A DNA stretch of 64,000 bases. Origin: Corticium candelabrum. Taxonomy: Eukaryota > Porifera > Homoscleromorpha > Homosclerophorida > Plakinidae. The DNA is taken from positions 3,288,771 to 3,352,770 of the forward strand of contig NC_085092.1 in assembly GCF_963422355.1 (NCBI RefSeq), given 5' to 3'. Positions within the stretch are counted from its first letter, which is position 1. Each line of letters opens with the position of its first letter. Below the pieces are notes generated by a model, which saw only the letters and a list, made by a program, of their open reading frames with translations, was not told where the DNA came from and did no database searches. Both the position numbers and the translations under genes were made by a program. Positions 33,805 to 45,289 of the stretch are shown here, piece by piece.

Positions 33805-35979
33805 ATGGGAAATATCTTTGGAAATGGCCAACAACATGAAGAACAGGACGGTCAACAAGAAGTGAGACGCCAACAAGGAGAACAAAGACGCCAACAAGAA
33901 GAACAAAGACGCCAACAAGGAGAACAAAGACGCCAACAAGAAGAACAAAGACGCCGACAAGAAGAACAAAGACGCCAACAAGAAGAACAAAGACGCCAAG
34001 AAGAAATGAGACGCCATGAAGAGGAGAAAGTAGCTGCACTAAAAAAAGAAGTGATCAACTTATTTAATGGTCAGCAGCTGTTGCTACTCGGACACTATGG
34101 CGTTGGGAAATCGTCTTTCATTAACACTGTAAACCACGTCTTGAATCTCGTTCAGCCAAACGTTCCGTACCAGGAATTAGCGGAGTTAAGCGCGCGAGAA
34201 TCCGATCATGGAACACTGATCTACCGTGCGTACGGCCCTCGAAAGAAAATGTACATGGCGTTGAAGGAGAGTGACTTTTCAGCAAAACAAGACTTTGGTC
34301 CTATATTTTTTGATGTCGCTGGAGTTAATGATAAGATTGTAAATGAGTTCGATCTTAAACAATTCCTTATCCATCTTGTAAACGGCCAAGTAAAGGAGTA
34401 TACTGACATGGTAAGAATCTACAACAGAGAAGACCAAATGGAACAAATGAGGGATGAAAGCAAAGTAGATAATCTCCGGGCGTGGTCAATAATATGCCTA
34501 GTGTCGGTTGCTGACGCTTTCCCAACGCGGCTTCTTCAACACGTTGACCAGGCGCTCAAAGAACTAAAGGTGCAGCCTGGAGGAGGTAAGAGTGCGATCT
34601 TTGCGATTTTAATTTTGATGTACATGCAATGTAGTGTACATCAATTTCATTAACTTATGGCTTCAAGTATATAGGTAAGTGTAAACGCGGTTTAGCGTTG
34701 ATGACCTTATTTATCAACTGTATTACTTAAAATCACAAAGTTATAGCTTGAATAGTAAGTCTTACACTAAAAATACAAGCGTTTGAGTTCAAAATACATG
34801 CGAAACATTTTCCATTGTTAAGCACAGTGAGGGCGTTGTATTTGTCTAAAATAATAAAAAGTGATTAAATTTTAAGAAGATGACACCTCTGGCTTCAGAT
34901 GTAATTACTTTTGCACAATTCAAAAAAGAGTAACAGTGCAACTCTGTTAGCTGAGTCTCTGTCTAATTATTAGAATACATGCAGATAAACTTTCCATTGT
35001 AGAAAAACCTGGTTCGCCATATATAATCTTCAATACTTTCTCAGTACGCGATTTGGCTCTAGCTACTTGTGACTAAATCGACACTATCTTCGGAAAGAGG
35101 ACAGCTAGTGCCTTGAGGAATAGTATATTATAGATCTATAGAGTTGCTATTGTAGTGGCAGCTATAGTGCAAATAGAACGAAGAAACGAATAAATGAGGC
35201 AGGAGACAGCTAACATGCCAGCTAGTCAGGTTTTGGATTTACTTGTAGCTCTAGCAATTGATTTATTGTTAAGGCTATAAATCGTAGAGTGCAGCTAGAC
35301 TTTGCTGTGAAGGAAATGCTTTTGAAAATTGCCAATAATGAACTGAGTAAGTGACCAGATGCATATTGCTTTGACTGTACCTGAATGGCTATATGTTTAG
35401 AGGGAAGGCAGTTTAACTGCCACAGTCACTCTTGGTATAAAAATATTGTTGTTGTGATGTATTAATTTCAAAATGGATTTTAAAATAATAAATTGAATGA
35501 GTATCTAAACACTGCAGCCAGATGGCAATCTCTAGACCGGTAGTAGATCTTTCTAAATATTACTAAAAACTTTCCAGTAATTGCACTACGTTGGTATTAT
35601 TTACTCTCTTACGGTAAAACATCTGTAATACTCCGTTTTGTGGTAGTTTATATTCTTATTCACAATGTGTTGATGCTTTCAATGGATAACTATAGAATGT
35701 GTATGTTTTTGCGTAGGAGCTAGAGTATTCGTGATTCTTACGCAAAGTGACAAAATCAACCAACAGGAGCGGGAAAGGACAGTAGAAGATTACAGAAAGA
35801 GATGCAGCCAAACTTTAGGTGTTGTAGAAAGGCGAGTTTTTCAAGTAGAAAACTACGTGATGAGAGAATGGAGAGATGACGTAAGAATGGAAAAGAATCT
35901 AGAAAAGGAAAATCAAGTTCTGATTGCCCTAAATCATATTCTTCAACCAGCTAACGAGCCCGACTTTTTGGAACAATGA
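33805..35979 (+). CDS. IFI44-like P-loop GTPase, two exons
   Basis: Exon 1 is 33805-34585 and exon 2 is 35717-35979. GTAAGA and TTGCGTAG bound a 1131-bp intron, and the join keeps the frame, giving 347 residues. The protein starts MGNIFGN, a fitting N-myristoylation signal, so membrane attachment is likely. Residues about 17-80 are a charged Gln/Glu/Arg heptad coiled coil. The G domain has G1 GHYGVGKSS (96-104), G3 DVAG (170-173) and G4-like TQSD (269-272). The end (VFQVENYVMREW, then LIALNHILQP) resembles the IFI44/IFI44L family, whose members respond to infection in vertebrates. No stop or frameshift is seen. Other P-loop families (GIMAP, IRG) fit less well. Immune function is inferred. Confidence 0.82.
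33862..34013 (+). repeat. 21-bp tandem coding repeat
   Basis: About seven copies of a 21-bp unit (AGACGCCAACAAGAAGAACAA and variants) encode heptads of the QRRQQEE type in the IFI44-like protein. The in-frame 21-bp period keeps the coiled-coil register when the copy number changes. Confidence 0.93.
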
Positions 35980-36748
35980 AAATTTATTGCTGAACGGAGC
36001 TTTGAGATTGGAAATGTGATCAGTTAGATTGAATGTTACAATATGCATCAGTTGTTCTGATTTGCAATGTAGATGTAGGGTACACGTATGTAATGTATGC
36101 TTGCGTAACCACTGTGAGATTTTGTCATTGTATTGTTAAAAGACAACTTTCACAAAAAAAAACGTATGCAATTCCTAAGCTTCTAATAATGATTGCTATA
36201 ATCAGTGGATCAGGAATATAAGTAGAGTCGCTTCAACCTATTATCGCGGACGTTCTCTGATATCGCGGACACTTCCTTACATACACGCATAACAAACGAG
36301 ATCTAAAGCCATGAATAGTTACACAGAAACAAGACGTGTTAGATTGGGCTTGACCGCCTAACGTCTTGCCGTTCACGTCGACAATTTACAATTTTCGCTG
36401 CTGTTCTTCTAGAGCGGACACAACCCTCCAATATCGGACAGCGGTCGGTTTTTGCTTCTGACGACGCCACAGCTTACTGTCTGTACCTTCAAATAACAGC
36501 TACATGTCTCTTCTATGCGCAGTAATAACAGCAGATTAGCAGCTTCCACGTTCTCTCTCAAGAGGTTGAAGAAGAGGGCCGGACTTGTCCTGTTCTGCAA
36601 TATCGGACACCTGTTGTGTTTTCGAGTATGCAATCGCGCCAAGAAAATGCGATGGATTATGTCAACGTTGACGACAGACGACTAGAAACTACTCGCTGAG
36701 TATGAATAGCCTTTCATTCGTCTCCGCGCGCTAGACAGATATGTCTTA
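35980..36748. other. Intergenic; possible pogo/Tigger-like terminal remnant
   Basis: Most of this is unassigned. Near 36224-36270, AGTCGCTTCAACCTATTATC then GCGGAC recalls termini of Tigger/pogo-type elements, and TATCGGAC-like words recur near 36432 and 36600. No matching opposite end or transposase was found. Confidence 0.25.
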
Positions 36749-36899
36749 TGTAATAGATAAGATAGTGACTGAGCATGCGTGTAGCTTGCGAGTGAGATTC
36801 TGTAGCCCTGAGTGTGTATAAGCGAACCTAGCGAGTGCTGTACGTTCTAAGCTACATAGAAATAGATCATCGATATAACTACAGAGTATCGATACGACA
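36749..36899 (+). repeat. 5' LTR of plus gypsy element
   Basis: 151 bp, starting TGTAATAGATAAG and ending GATACGACA. Very short for a gypsy LTR. Confidence 0.9.
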
Positions 36900-36911
36900 G
36901 TGGCGACGAGG

Positions 36912-37865
36912 ATGGCTGCCAAAGTAGAGTTTGGGCAACTCAGCGAGTTTCGGCACGGCGTGGACACTGTCGACGACTACATGGACAGGTTTGAACTTTA
37001 CACAGTGGCCAACGACATTACGGATGATGAAAAGAAAAGAGCGGTGTTCTTAACATCTGTGGGAGCCACAACATACGCCTTTATGCCTGGTTCACAATAC
37101 AGCTCGCGTCGCGTGGTCTCGCGTCAAAGGAGGCCGTTTCCGACGCGACGCGCTGGAATAGGAAAAATTCTATCCAACACGTCGCGTCGCGTCGGAAACG
37201 GCCTCCTTTGACGCGAAACGACGCGACGCGACGCGACGCGACGCGACGCGAGCTGTGTTGTGAAGCAGGCTTTACTCACTAACCTCCTCAGACCAGCAAA
37301 ACCGCAGTCGAAGTCGCTCGACGATCTGTTCAGGTTGACGAGGGACAACATGGAGCCCAAAACGATCGTGATAGCGGAACGCTGCAAGTTCTACAAGAGG
37401 AATCAGAAAGAGGGGGAGACGATTGCGTCGTACATTGCAGAGATTCGCCGCTTAGCGCGGAAATGTGAGTTCAAGGACTACCTCAACACGGCATTGAGGG
37501 ACCAACTCGTGTGTGGACTGTACGTACCATGCTGCAGTCCAACAAAAGATTTTAGCCGAAACGGAGTTGTCCTTGGATCGTGCCATCCAAATGGCACAGG
37601 CGTGTGAATCGTTTTGACAAGAAACACAAACGCTCAGATGTCTGACGCCCCAGAGCGCTAGACAAGCGAAGACAGCGTTTGGTGTAACACAATCCACAAC
37701 AGGTGAATCCAGCCAATCAGTAAAAGACAGCTACAAAGGCAAGGCATTGTCCAGATGTAACGGAAAGAACCACAGCAGAGACAAATGCCGATACAAGTCC
37801 TTCACCTGTCACTATTGAAAGAAGACTGGACATATCATCCAGACATGCAGGAAGAAGGAACGAGA
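36912..37865 (+). pseudogene. Gag of plus gypsy element, interrupted
   Basis: It starts at ATG 36912 just after the primer-binding region. The core reads VDTVDDYMDRFELYTVAND and then GATTYA, is split by a MITE at 37084-37270, and resumes with LLTNLLRPAKPQSKSLDDL and ETIASYIAEIRRLARKCEF. Two zinc knuckles follow (CNGKNHSRDKC near 37757 and TCHY-stop-KKTGHIIQTC near 37808-37850). The stop replaces the second Cys of the second knuckle. A frameshift lies near 37520. Confidence 0.82.
37084..37270. mobile_element. 187-bp palindromic MITE inside gag
   Basis: The ends TGCCTGGTTCACAA and TTGTGAAGCAGGC are imperfect inverted complements, and the match continues through ACAGCTCGCGTCGCG and CAAAGGAGGCCGTTTCCGAC. 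TTTA stands on both outer sides (37080-37083 and 37271-37274), a likely target duplication. An ACGCG pentamer is repeated six to seven times in the right arm (about 37217-37250). The insertion divides gag between two conserved segments. Confidence 0.85.
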
Positions 37866-37884
37866 CAAGTCAAACGACGGACAT

Positions 37885-38410
37885 TTGAAGCAGAAGTCGA
37901 AGACGTGGAAGACCACACGTCAGATTAATGAGGACGAGGTTAGTCTTATATTCTCATTATCAGATAAGCGTGGTATTGATGTGAAGTTGCATGTTGTTGT
38001 TAGTACGGAGATTGATATGAAGGTAGACACAGGAGCCACAGTGACTGTGACACCTAAAGCAACACATGAAAAACGATTAAAGCATGTGCAATTAAAGTCT
38101 AGTAAAGCCAAATTACAGGCTTAAAGTGGGCAGGCCCTCAAGGTTGTGGGTGAAGCAATGGTACCCCTTGAGTATAAGGGTCAACAGTGTAGTGAGAAAA
38201 TTATTGTTGTGGATGTACCTGACAAGCCCGCTGTTCTGGGAAGGAACCTGTTGAGACAGATCAGGTTAGACTGGAGAACACTCTTTGCGATTGAAGAGGC
38301 ACCTATTGTTTGGGAAAAAGAATTTCCTCAGTTGTTTGAAAGGGCATGGCAACAGTACAAGGTTATGAAGCCCATATTGTTATCAAGCCAGGGTGACTCC
38401 TCGGTTTTAT
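37885..38410 (+). pseudogene. Protease region of plus gypsy element
   Basis: The retropepsin active-site motif DTGA is at 38026-38037, in KVDTGATVTV. The sequence after a stop at about 38124 continues with GEAMVPLEYKGQQCSEKIIV and VLGRNLLRQIRLDW, typical of the segment between protease and reverse transcriptase. Stops separate the parts. Confidence 0.8.
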
Positions 38411-39660
38411 AAGCCAAGACCGGTACCGTATGCTTTACAGCATAAAGTTGAGGAAGCATTCGACAGACGACTGGGCGAAGGAGTATTACAACCGATCGAT
38501 CGAAGCGAGTGGGCGGCTGCATTGGTGGTAGTGCCGAAAGCTGGCAACACTGTCAAGTTGAGTGGAGACTATAAGGTAACGATTAATCCGTACTTAGATC
38601 CGGAAGGCTACCCTATGCCCAACCCACAGGACTTATTTGCGACATTAGCAGGAGGAAAGTTTTACAAGGCTAGACCTCAAACTGGCATATCAGCAGCTGG
38701 AAGTGAGCCCCGATAGCCGAAAGTACCTTACTGTAAACACTAGTAAGGGATTTTTTGCATATTTGAGAATGTCATTCGTCATCCGTACTGCCCCAGCCAT
38801 TTGGCAGAGGACAATGGACGAGATCCGGGCAGGACTACAAGGCGTAATTTGTTACCTCGATGACATCCTAATAGTGGGTTAGTCCCAACAGGAACATGAC
38901 GAGCGAGTCGAGGCTGTGTTGGAAAGACTCCAGCAACGAGGACTTTGATTGAAACAAGAGAAATGTGCGTTCAACCAAGAGGAAGTAGAGTATTTAGGCC
39001 ATGTGATTAATAAAAGAGGTCTTGGGCCTACAGCTACAAGACTCAGGCCATACGTGACGCACCAGCGCCAAGAAACTCGACCGAACTAAAATCCTATTTG
39101 GGATTGTTAAACTGTTATAGCAGGTTCATACCAGAGATATCGAGTACCTTGCAGCCCTTGTACGCATTGTTAATGAAGTCCCAACCGTGGGTATAGCGAG
39201 AAGCGCATAAGCGAGCCTTTGCTGAAAGCAAGAAGAAGTTGATGTCATCGAGCTGTTTGACAAATTATGACTTGGCCAAACCGCTAAAGCTAAAGTGTGA
39301 TGCCTCACCTTAAGGGGTGGGAGCCTGCTTGACGCATGTGACGGCTGACGGGACGGAACAACCTATTTCTATCTCTTCCCAGACCCTCACTAAAGCAGAA
39401 AAGGCTACGCACAGTTAGAGAAGGAGGCGCTTGCTCTAGTCCACGGTGTACGTCATTTTCACAAGTACTTAATGGGAAGAGCGTTTGTCCTAGTGACTGA
39501 TCACAAGCCACTACTCAAGATTTTGGGTCCAAAACAAGGAGTCCCACCGTTAGCGGCAGCAAGGCTGCAACGCTGGGAAATTATTCTCACCGCGTACCAG
39601 TACCGGTTGGAGTTTATATCGGGTCCTAGCAACGTGGAGGCCGACATGTTATTACGGCTA
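38393..39660 (+). pseudogene. Reverse transcriptase and RNase H of plus gypsy element
   Basis: RT fingers begin with PRFYKPRPVPYALQHKVEEA. A frameshift near 38670 moves the frame to LAYQQLEVSPDSRKYLTVNT. The polymerase motif YLDD is at 38853-38864, with a stop shortly after (38880). RNase H is open from 39420 with LEKEALALVHGVRHFHKYL and LVTDHKPLLKILG. Copying RNA into DNA is the family role. At least five lesions make this copy dead. Confidence 0.88.
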
Positions 39661-41134
39661 CCACTACAAGTGGACGTGATCGACCCAAATGAGCAGATAT
39701 ACGGAATCGACTACTTGGAGCAATTGCCAATTACCGCCAAAGAAGTTGCCAAAGAGACGACATTGGATCCCGTATTGCGGAAGGTATTCACCTATACGGT
39801 ACAGGGTTGGCCTTACCAAAGGAATACCGAATTATTCCCATATTCGAGGAAAGCTAACAAATTGTCAGTGGATAACGGATGTCTACTTTGAGGACAACGC
39901 GTTGTGATACCAACCAGTCTGCGTTCAAGAGTGCTACATGAGTTGAATTTAGAACACCCAGGCGTTAACAGGATGAAGGCTCTGGCTCGGAGTTTTGTGT
40001 GGTGGGTCAATCTGGATAAGGACATCGAAGAATTAGTCAAAACCTGTGAACAGTGTTAGAATTCAAGACACCGTCCATCTACCACCAACCCACCACATCC
40101 GTGGCTGTATTCAAATCGTCCTTGGGAAAGAGTTCATTGTGATTTAGCAGAATTTGGTGTAAGACAATATTTTGTCATGATGGATGCTTATTCGAAGTGG
40201 TCGGATATACATGACTTAGGAACCAGTGCTTCAACCACAAAGGCGATCGACGCACTTAGGCGGTCTTTTGCGAGCAACGGTCTACCGGAGCGTCTAGTAT
40301 CGGACAACGGGGCCCAATTTATATCGTTGGAGTTCAGGGAGTTTGTCCAGTCCAACGGCATTCGACACCAGCTCACACCGCCGCACCATCCAGCCTCAAA
40401 TTGACAGGCGAACGACTCGTTCAAGAGTTAAAGAAAACCTCCGAGGTAAGCCTGCTGCAAGATATTGGAGTTACTAATTATCACTATTTCTTCTACACTA
40501 TCGGTCAACACCTCATACCACGACAGGAAAATCACCAGCAGAATTACAGTTGAAGCATACATTTAGAACCAGATTGGATCTTCTGCTTCCCCGGGGTCAA
40601 GCTGACCTTGGACAGCAAAATGAGCAACAATTTCAGGAGTCAACTAATCAAGTGCAGGAGTTAATACCCGGAGAGGCTGTAAGAGTTTGGAACCCAAGAA
40701 GAGATGGAAGGGGAAACTGGTTATATGGAACAGTCATGCAAAGGGTTGGTCCTACTAACTACGTGATCGAAGTGGAAGAACACGTACGCTATGTACACAT
40801 CGATCATTTACGGCAACGGGATTTGAGAAGTATGTTGGGAGATCTACCCACTCCAGAACAGACAAACATACCTATAGCACCGAACTCATCAAAGGAATTG
40901 ATACCACCGGTGATATCGGTAACACAAGAATCAGATGCAGTGGAAACACCAGGAAGAGTCAACGCTTCAAGAGAAGAATGGACACCGACAACCACAGAGG
41001 AGAATGAACAAGTACCAAACATTACAACCTGTTTCAACAAGCCAAGTGGAGTCACCACCACAACCACCTGGCAGGCGGTACTCTCGATGGGAACACCGGC
41101 GACCACCGTTGAGGTATCGGAATATTTAATGTAG
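39661..41134 (+). pseudogene. Integrase and C-terminal tail of plus gypsy element
   Basis: The zinc-binding HHCC region spans about 39935-40060 (LHELNLEHPGVNRMKAL, then CEQC followed by a stop). Catalytic residues visible are Asp in HCDLAEFG (40141) and Asp in LVSDNGAQF (40303). The third position, expected Glu after HHPASN, is a stop followed by QAN, so the DDE triad is incomplete. A chromodomain-free C-terminal part with EVEEHVRYVHIDHLRQRD (about 40770-40830) and a Thr/Pro-rich tail is open to 41132. Confidence 0.83.
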
Positions 41135-41144
41135 GGGAAAGGAG

Positions 41145-41295
41145 TGTTATAGATAAGATAGTGACTGAGCATGCGTGTAGCTTGCGAGTGAGATTCTGTA
41201 GCACTGAGTGTGTATAAGCAAACCTAGCGAGTGCTGTACGTTCTAAGCTACATAGAAATAGATCATCGATATAACTACAGAGTATCGATACGGCA
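41145..41295 (+). repeat. 3' LTR of plus gypsy element
   Basis: 151 bp, starting TGTTATAGATAAG and ending GATACGGCA, directly after the polypurine tract at 41133-41144. Confidence 0.9.
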
Positions 41296-41837
41296 CATAC
41301 TACATCATCAATTTGCTGATCTCTAACTGCAACATAACTGTCTTATTTGTATATTTTGTCTTATCAGTGGAATCACATTTAGAATTTTGTTGTTAAGACA
41401 TGCATACAGCGTGGTTACAGCATTTTAAAAGTATTATGTAAACCACTGGGATATGTAATCGATGTCGGACAGAATAGAAAGCTTTATCGCTCGAGGGTCA
41501 ATCACTGAAAGGGGACCGAGACTCACCTATCAAAATCGACATCGTTACATTCATTTTCATTCGGTAGGCACGTCTGGAGAATTCGAGCGACAATGAGCCA
41601 AGCGTGAGAAAGTAGTAGGTGCACAAACATTTAGGATGTTGTCTTTATATATGTATAGATGTAAATATAGATTTGTGGTCAACAAGTGGTCTATATAGCT
41701 AAAGGCAGTAAGGGACTTGAAATGTTCTCAAACACAAGGCAAGATTATAATTAAATACTGCATGGTTTGAGACTTGATCAAAATCAAGTACGGCATTGCA
41801 ATATATTTTGATCTAATTTGCAGTTGTCTTTCTAGTA
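41296..41837. other. Unassigned, probable intron
   Basis: No frame of interest. It probably belongs to the intron ahead of the exon at 41838, into which the gypsy element inserted. Confidence 0.35.
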
Positions 41838-42046
41838 CATGGAGGGCATATGGGACAAACTACATTGAAACTCTTCGAGTCCAACTTCATGCAAACTGTC
41901 GTATTCATAGAGTATATTTCTCTGATCATCTCTACTCTGAAGATGAACTGCCAGCAGAATTCAAGCTTTTTCTGCCGGTCTCTCAAACAGACTGCAGAGC
42001 AAAAGTGACATCAAGAAACTCTAGAGATTCTAATTCTATATCATAA
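41838..42046 (+). CDS. Last exon of an unrecognised gene
   Basis: After a TCTTTCTAG acceptor the frame is open for about 68 codons to a TAA at 42044. The peptide includes [20 protein letters not shown] and [20 protein letters not shown], which look like the conserved end of a soluble protein. I cannot name it. A polyadenylation signal AATAAA follows at 42268-42273. Earlier exons were not found; they may lie left of the gypsy insertion. Confidence 0.5.
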
Positions 42047-42267
42047 GCAATAGAGAGAAAAGAATGATATATTGTATTTTTGACAACAGTTTCTATGGTT
42101 GGGATCACTAAATAGAGAGGCTAAGTGGCTTTCTCTAGAGAATCAGTCTCTGTTACTGGAAGTAGTTGTCCATGAGTGTGACACATTCGTGTAACAGAAG
42201 AATGACACACATTGATGCTTTCACAACAAATAATGACTCGTGTGCATTGTGGATACAAAATAATTAA

Positions 42268-42273
42268 AATAAA
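42268..42273 (+). terminator. Polyadenylation signal
   Basis: An AATAAA hexamer about 220 bp after the stop of the exon at 41838-42046, followed by a GT/T-rich stretch (ATGTTTATTGAATGTTGGTT). Confidence 0.5.
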
Positions 42274-42614
42274 TGTTTATTGAATGTTGGTTTGTAAAAT
42301 ATAATTAACTAGCTGACCACTCAGTAAATATTAAAAATAATAAAAAATTTATTAAATTTATTTATTTATCTATTTGTTTACTTAATTTATTTACTTCTGC
42401 AAATAACAGACACATGCTGCATTAATTATTTCCAACTAAACTATCTTACAAGATACAGTGATACCAGTGCAGTATCTGTATCTTTATGGTTTATATGAGG
42501 ATAGAATGTAGCTTGATGCTCATTAATTAATAAGTTGATTATAATACAAAAGTTAATACAAATACGTAATTTGCGCATGCGCAAAAACTAAACGAAGTTT
42601 TACGCAGCGTTCGT

Positions 42615-42731
42615 ATGGATACAGAGGCTTCCAGTGAAGCTCTTTTTGATGCCGTGTGTGCAAAGGATGTAAAGAAAGCATCGATAGCTCTCAAGAAAGG
42701 AGCAGATGTAAACGTAGTAGCAAAAGAGTGG
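42615..42731 (+). CDS. Copy 3 exon 1, N-terminal ankyrin cap
   Basis: ATG plus 38 codons. It contains ALFDAVCAKDVKKASIALKK then GADVNVVAKEW and ends in phase 0 at a GTAAGA donor. The same exon, without its ATG, is at 54380-54472 in copy 4. It forms the first ankyrin repeat. Confidence 0.8.
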
Positions 42732-43027
42732 GTAAGAATTGATTAAATTTACAGATCTAGTTTGTAGGCTAGAGACATTGGGTTCGACGTTGGTAAATGA
42801 GGAAGCGTAGGAGAAAGTGACGATTATTTACGTTGAGGTGGCGTTGGTTGGAAGTGCCGCTTCATTTTCTCTCGTCTGGTATTAGTGAATGAATCGATCG
42901 TTTCGTCTCTTGCGCTTCTACGTCGTTGTCTAGCTGTCGTCGTCGTTTAATATGGTCACACGCTTTACACGTCACGTGACCTACACTGACTTTAGTAACT
43001 ATTTGTGTATTTCGTACATGTATGTAG

Positions 43028-43152
43028 AGACGGTGTGGTGGTGTGTATGGTCTTCCATCGGCGTTGCAAGTAGCATGTGCTGATTCATTGATGGACTTGG
43101 TAGACTTACTGCTACAACATTAAGTAAACATGAACTACCATGAGGATGTGGT
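43028..43152 (+). pseudogene. Copy 3 exon 2, ankyrin repeat with in-frame stop
   Basis: Read in the phase set by exon 1, it gives GLPSALQVACADSLMDLVDL then LLQH and a TAA at 43121-43123. After that come VNMNYHEDV and a GTAAGA donor. The ankyrin pattern is clear. If the stop is real, the gene is dead or the exon is skipped; skipping a phase-0 exon would preserve the frame only if its length were a multiple of three, which it is not with this donor. Confidence 0.6.
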
Positions 43153-43484
43153 AAGAGTGCAAATTTTAATGCAGTTTGTTGTGTTTAAATAAATGAGTTT
43201 AGTTAGTAATGGTAATAGAATCTCTTTCCTGTGGTTAAAATGAATAGAAATATTAGTGGATGCTCATTGTATTTCTGTCTGTCTGATTGAACAGTTGAAT
43301 GCATATGCTACAGAAAGGTGCTAACAGTCACAGTTAGAATGAATAGTAGCTAGGTTTGATATTTTGTTGAAATTACAAAAAATATTGAGAGTGGGTTGTT
43401 AGTGAGTTATTTTAAATGAAAAGATGAGATTTGTTGTTTAGCAAGGTTGATATGATTGAATGTTATTTAATTAACAATGTTAGA

Positions 43485-44220
43485 CATCCACCCCGGAGTC
43501 TGCGCACTAGCGGTGCCCCTAGACAGCGTTGTAGCTAACAGTGGGGTTATCCGCACCAGCTATATACTTGGCGCTGCAGGCATGGTGCAGTCATTGTAGC
43601 AATTGCAAGCGTCAAGGCTTTAGAAAATTTGTTGTCAGCGCTCCAGGAAAATTTGTTGATGGAAGACCAGGATATCCCGTCTGTGACCTTGTTCTTAGCT
43701 GAGCTTAAGGGCCTGATGGCAGAGACGGCAAAGAGGCTGCTCGGGCTGCTCTGAAAGAATGAAGAGAAACTCGCCTCTCAACCTCAAGCTGCCTCGGGTA
43801 CGTTCGGAGCTAGGGGAATAAAAAACACATAAACTACAGCCTACTAGGCACCGACGCCGGGCAGCATAACAGCGCACAACATAAGAATAAGTTATCGAGA
43901 CAGCATGCATGTGCTCGTAGTTGCACATGCACCGGTGTAGGTATAGCCACGCAGCGAGCAGCAGTGTGCCGGAAGCGGTTGGACGCTTATGACAGTCAAG
44001 GCTATAAACTTGAGGTTGTACTATATTGCAGTCAGATGCGCATTGGCATTCAGAAAAGGTCAGCAAGTCGGCTTTAGCAGCGCTGCGAGACTTAACTTAG
44101 TTAATTACGCGGCGTCACTTATTCAGCTAGGGTCGGCCCGAGTCGGCTCAAGCAGCATGGCCGTACTGTTGAGTGTGTTGTTTCACTTTTGCTTTGTTTA
44201 TACATTGTGTTATGGATAAT
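43485..44220. mobile_element. Insert in intron 2 of copy 3 (unclassified)
   Basis: This stretch is richer in G and C than the surrounding intron and has no counterpart in the paralogous copy 4 intron. A coding-looking piece, ALENLLSALQENLLMED then VTLFLAELKGLMAETAKRLL, lies at about 43615-43752. It could be part of a retroelement Gag or a helical domain. The boundaries and class are not clear. Confidence 0.35.
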
Positions 44221-45289
44221 ACATTGCATTAATATTTATATTACAGTGCAACTACACAAGCTTTGTTGTACTCGATAGAAAGTTAGTGGCAAGATTTACT
44301 TTCACTGTTTATATCAGCAAACCATGATTGGTGAGTAGCTGCATGCCGAGCTGCTACACTTTGGAAGAACTTGTTGGTTGGCTGTGTACTATGCCACATA
44401 CACACACACACTACAACGTAAACCACACCTATCTTTTGGAAACAGCTTGTGGCAAGTGCACAAGACTGCAGTTAACTCAATGAAAATGACACAGTGATTA
44501 TGGTAGTAGTGGTTGTGGTGGTAATGATGACAATGTAGGAGACCTACACATACTATAGACGTAGTATAGTTTTATCATCCACTTATAAATCAACACAAAA
44601 ATTTTTCTTTGCAACACAGTTTAGTAGATATGCTATTTCTGATTTTCAAGAAATCTTGTACTAGCAAGTTTATGTAGGAACTTTCTATGAATTAGAGGGA
44701 CTGAGAAGTGTCATATCATGTAGGATACATAGAAATGTGTAGGAGTGTCACTTCTGTAGATGAGTACAAACATTAATTTGGTAAATTTCTGTGTTTGTGT
44801 AACTTACATACTACTATTAATAATAGTCTACTGTAACAGTATTTGCATTGCATGTGCACTTGTGTTTGTTTGTTTGTTTGTTGATGCTGAACAGGAGGGT
44901 GGGATGAAGTTATATATTGCAAATGTGCTTACTGTATTGAAAGCAAGTTTGACAAAACTGGTTTAGTGATAACTTGATTTTACTAGATTTACTTTAGATG
45001 ACTATGATAACTTGATTTTACTAGATTTACTTAAGATGACTATTGAATTACACATAGAAAATGTCATATGTGTGTCTACCAATTTGAGTGTTTGCTTGTG
45101 TACCAGTTAAACGGATTAGAGTATTGAGGTTATGTTATGGAATTGTGTTTGGCAAGGGACAGAGGTGAGTTGGATGTGAGGTTGATGTGCTATTTTTATA
45201 GTCAGTTGATGTTCATACTGTACTTGTAGATGCATGTATTCATAATGTACACACTGATAATAACATGTGATGTTACTTATCAATGGTAG

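Larger units (their letters stand above)
36749..41295 (+). mobile_element. Ty3/gypsy LTR retrotransposon, plus copy
   Basis: This 4547-bp element has two 151-bp LTRs that differ at only a few bases, GTGGCGACGAGG right after the 5' LTR (primer-binding region) and a polypurine tract AGGGGAAAGGAG right before the 3' LTR. Gag, protease, reverse transcriptase, RNase H and integrase lie in this order, so it belongs to Metaviridae. No envelope-like frame exists. Several stops, frameshifts and a MITE in gag make it inactive. No clear target duplication flanks it (TCTTA on the left, CATAC on the right). Confidence 0.92.

Noticed and set aside
33727-34058. Minus-strand frames with LVGVFVLL or SLLASLFF repeats
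   Set aside because: They are the antisense of the 21-bp coiled-coil repeat of the IFI44-like exon.
35717-35979. Exon 2 of the GTPase as a separate small protein
   Set aside because: It lacks a natural start, and splicing to exon 1 restores a continuous G domain with the G4-like motif.
36749-41295. Endogenous retrovirus with an envelope gene
   Set aside because: There is no room and no frame between integrase and the polypurine tract that looks like an envelope protein. It is a plain Ty3/gypsy element.
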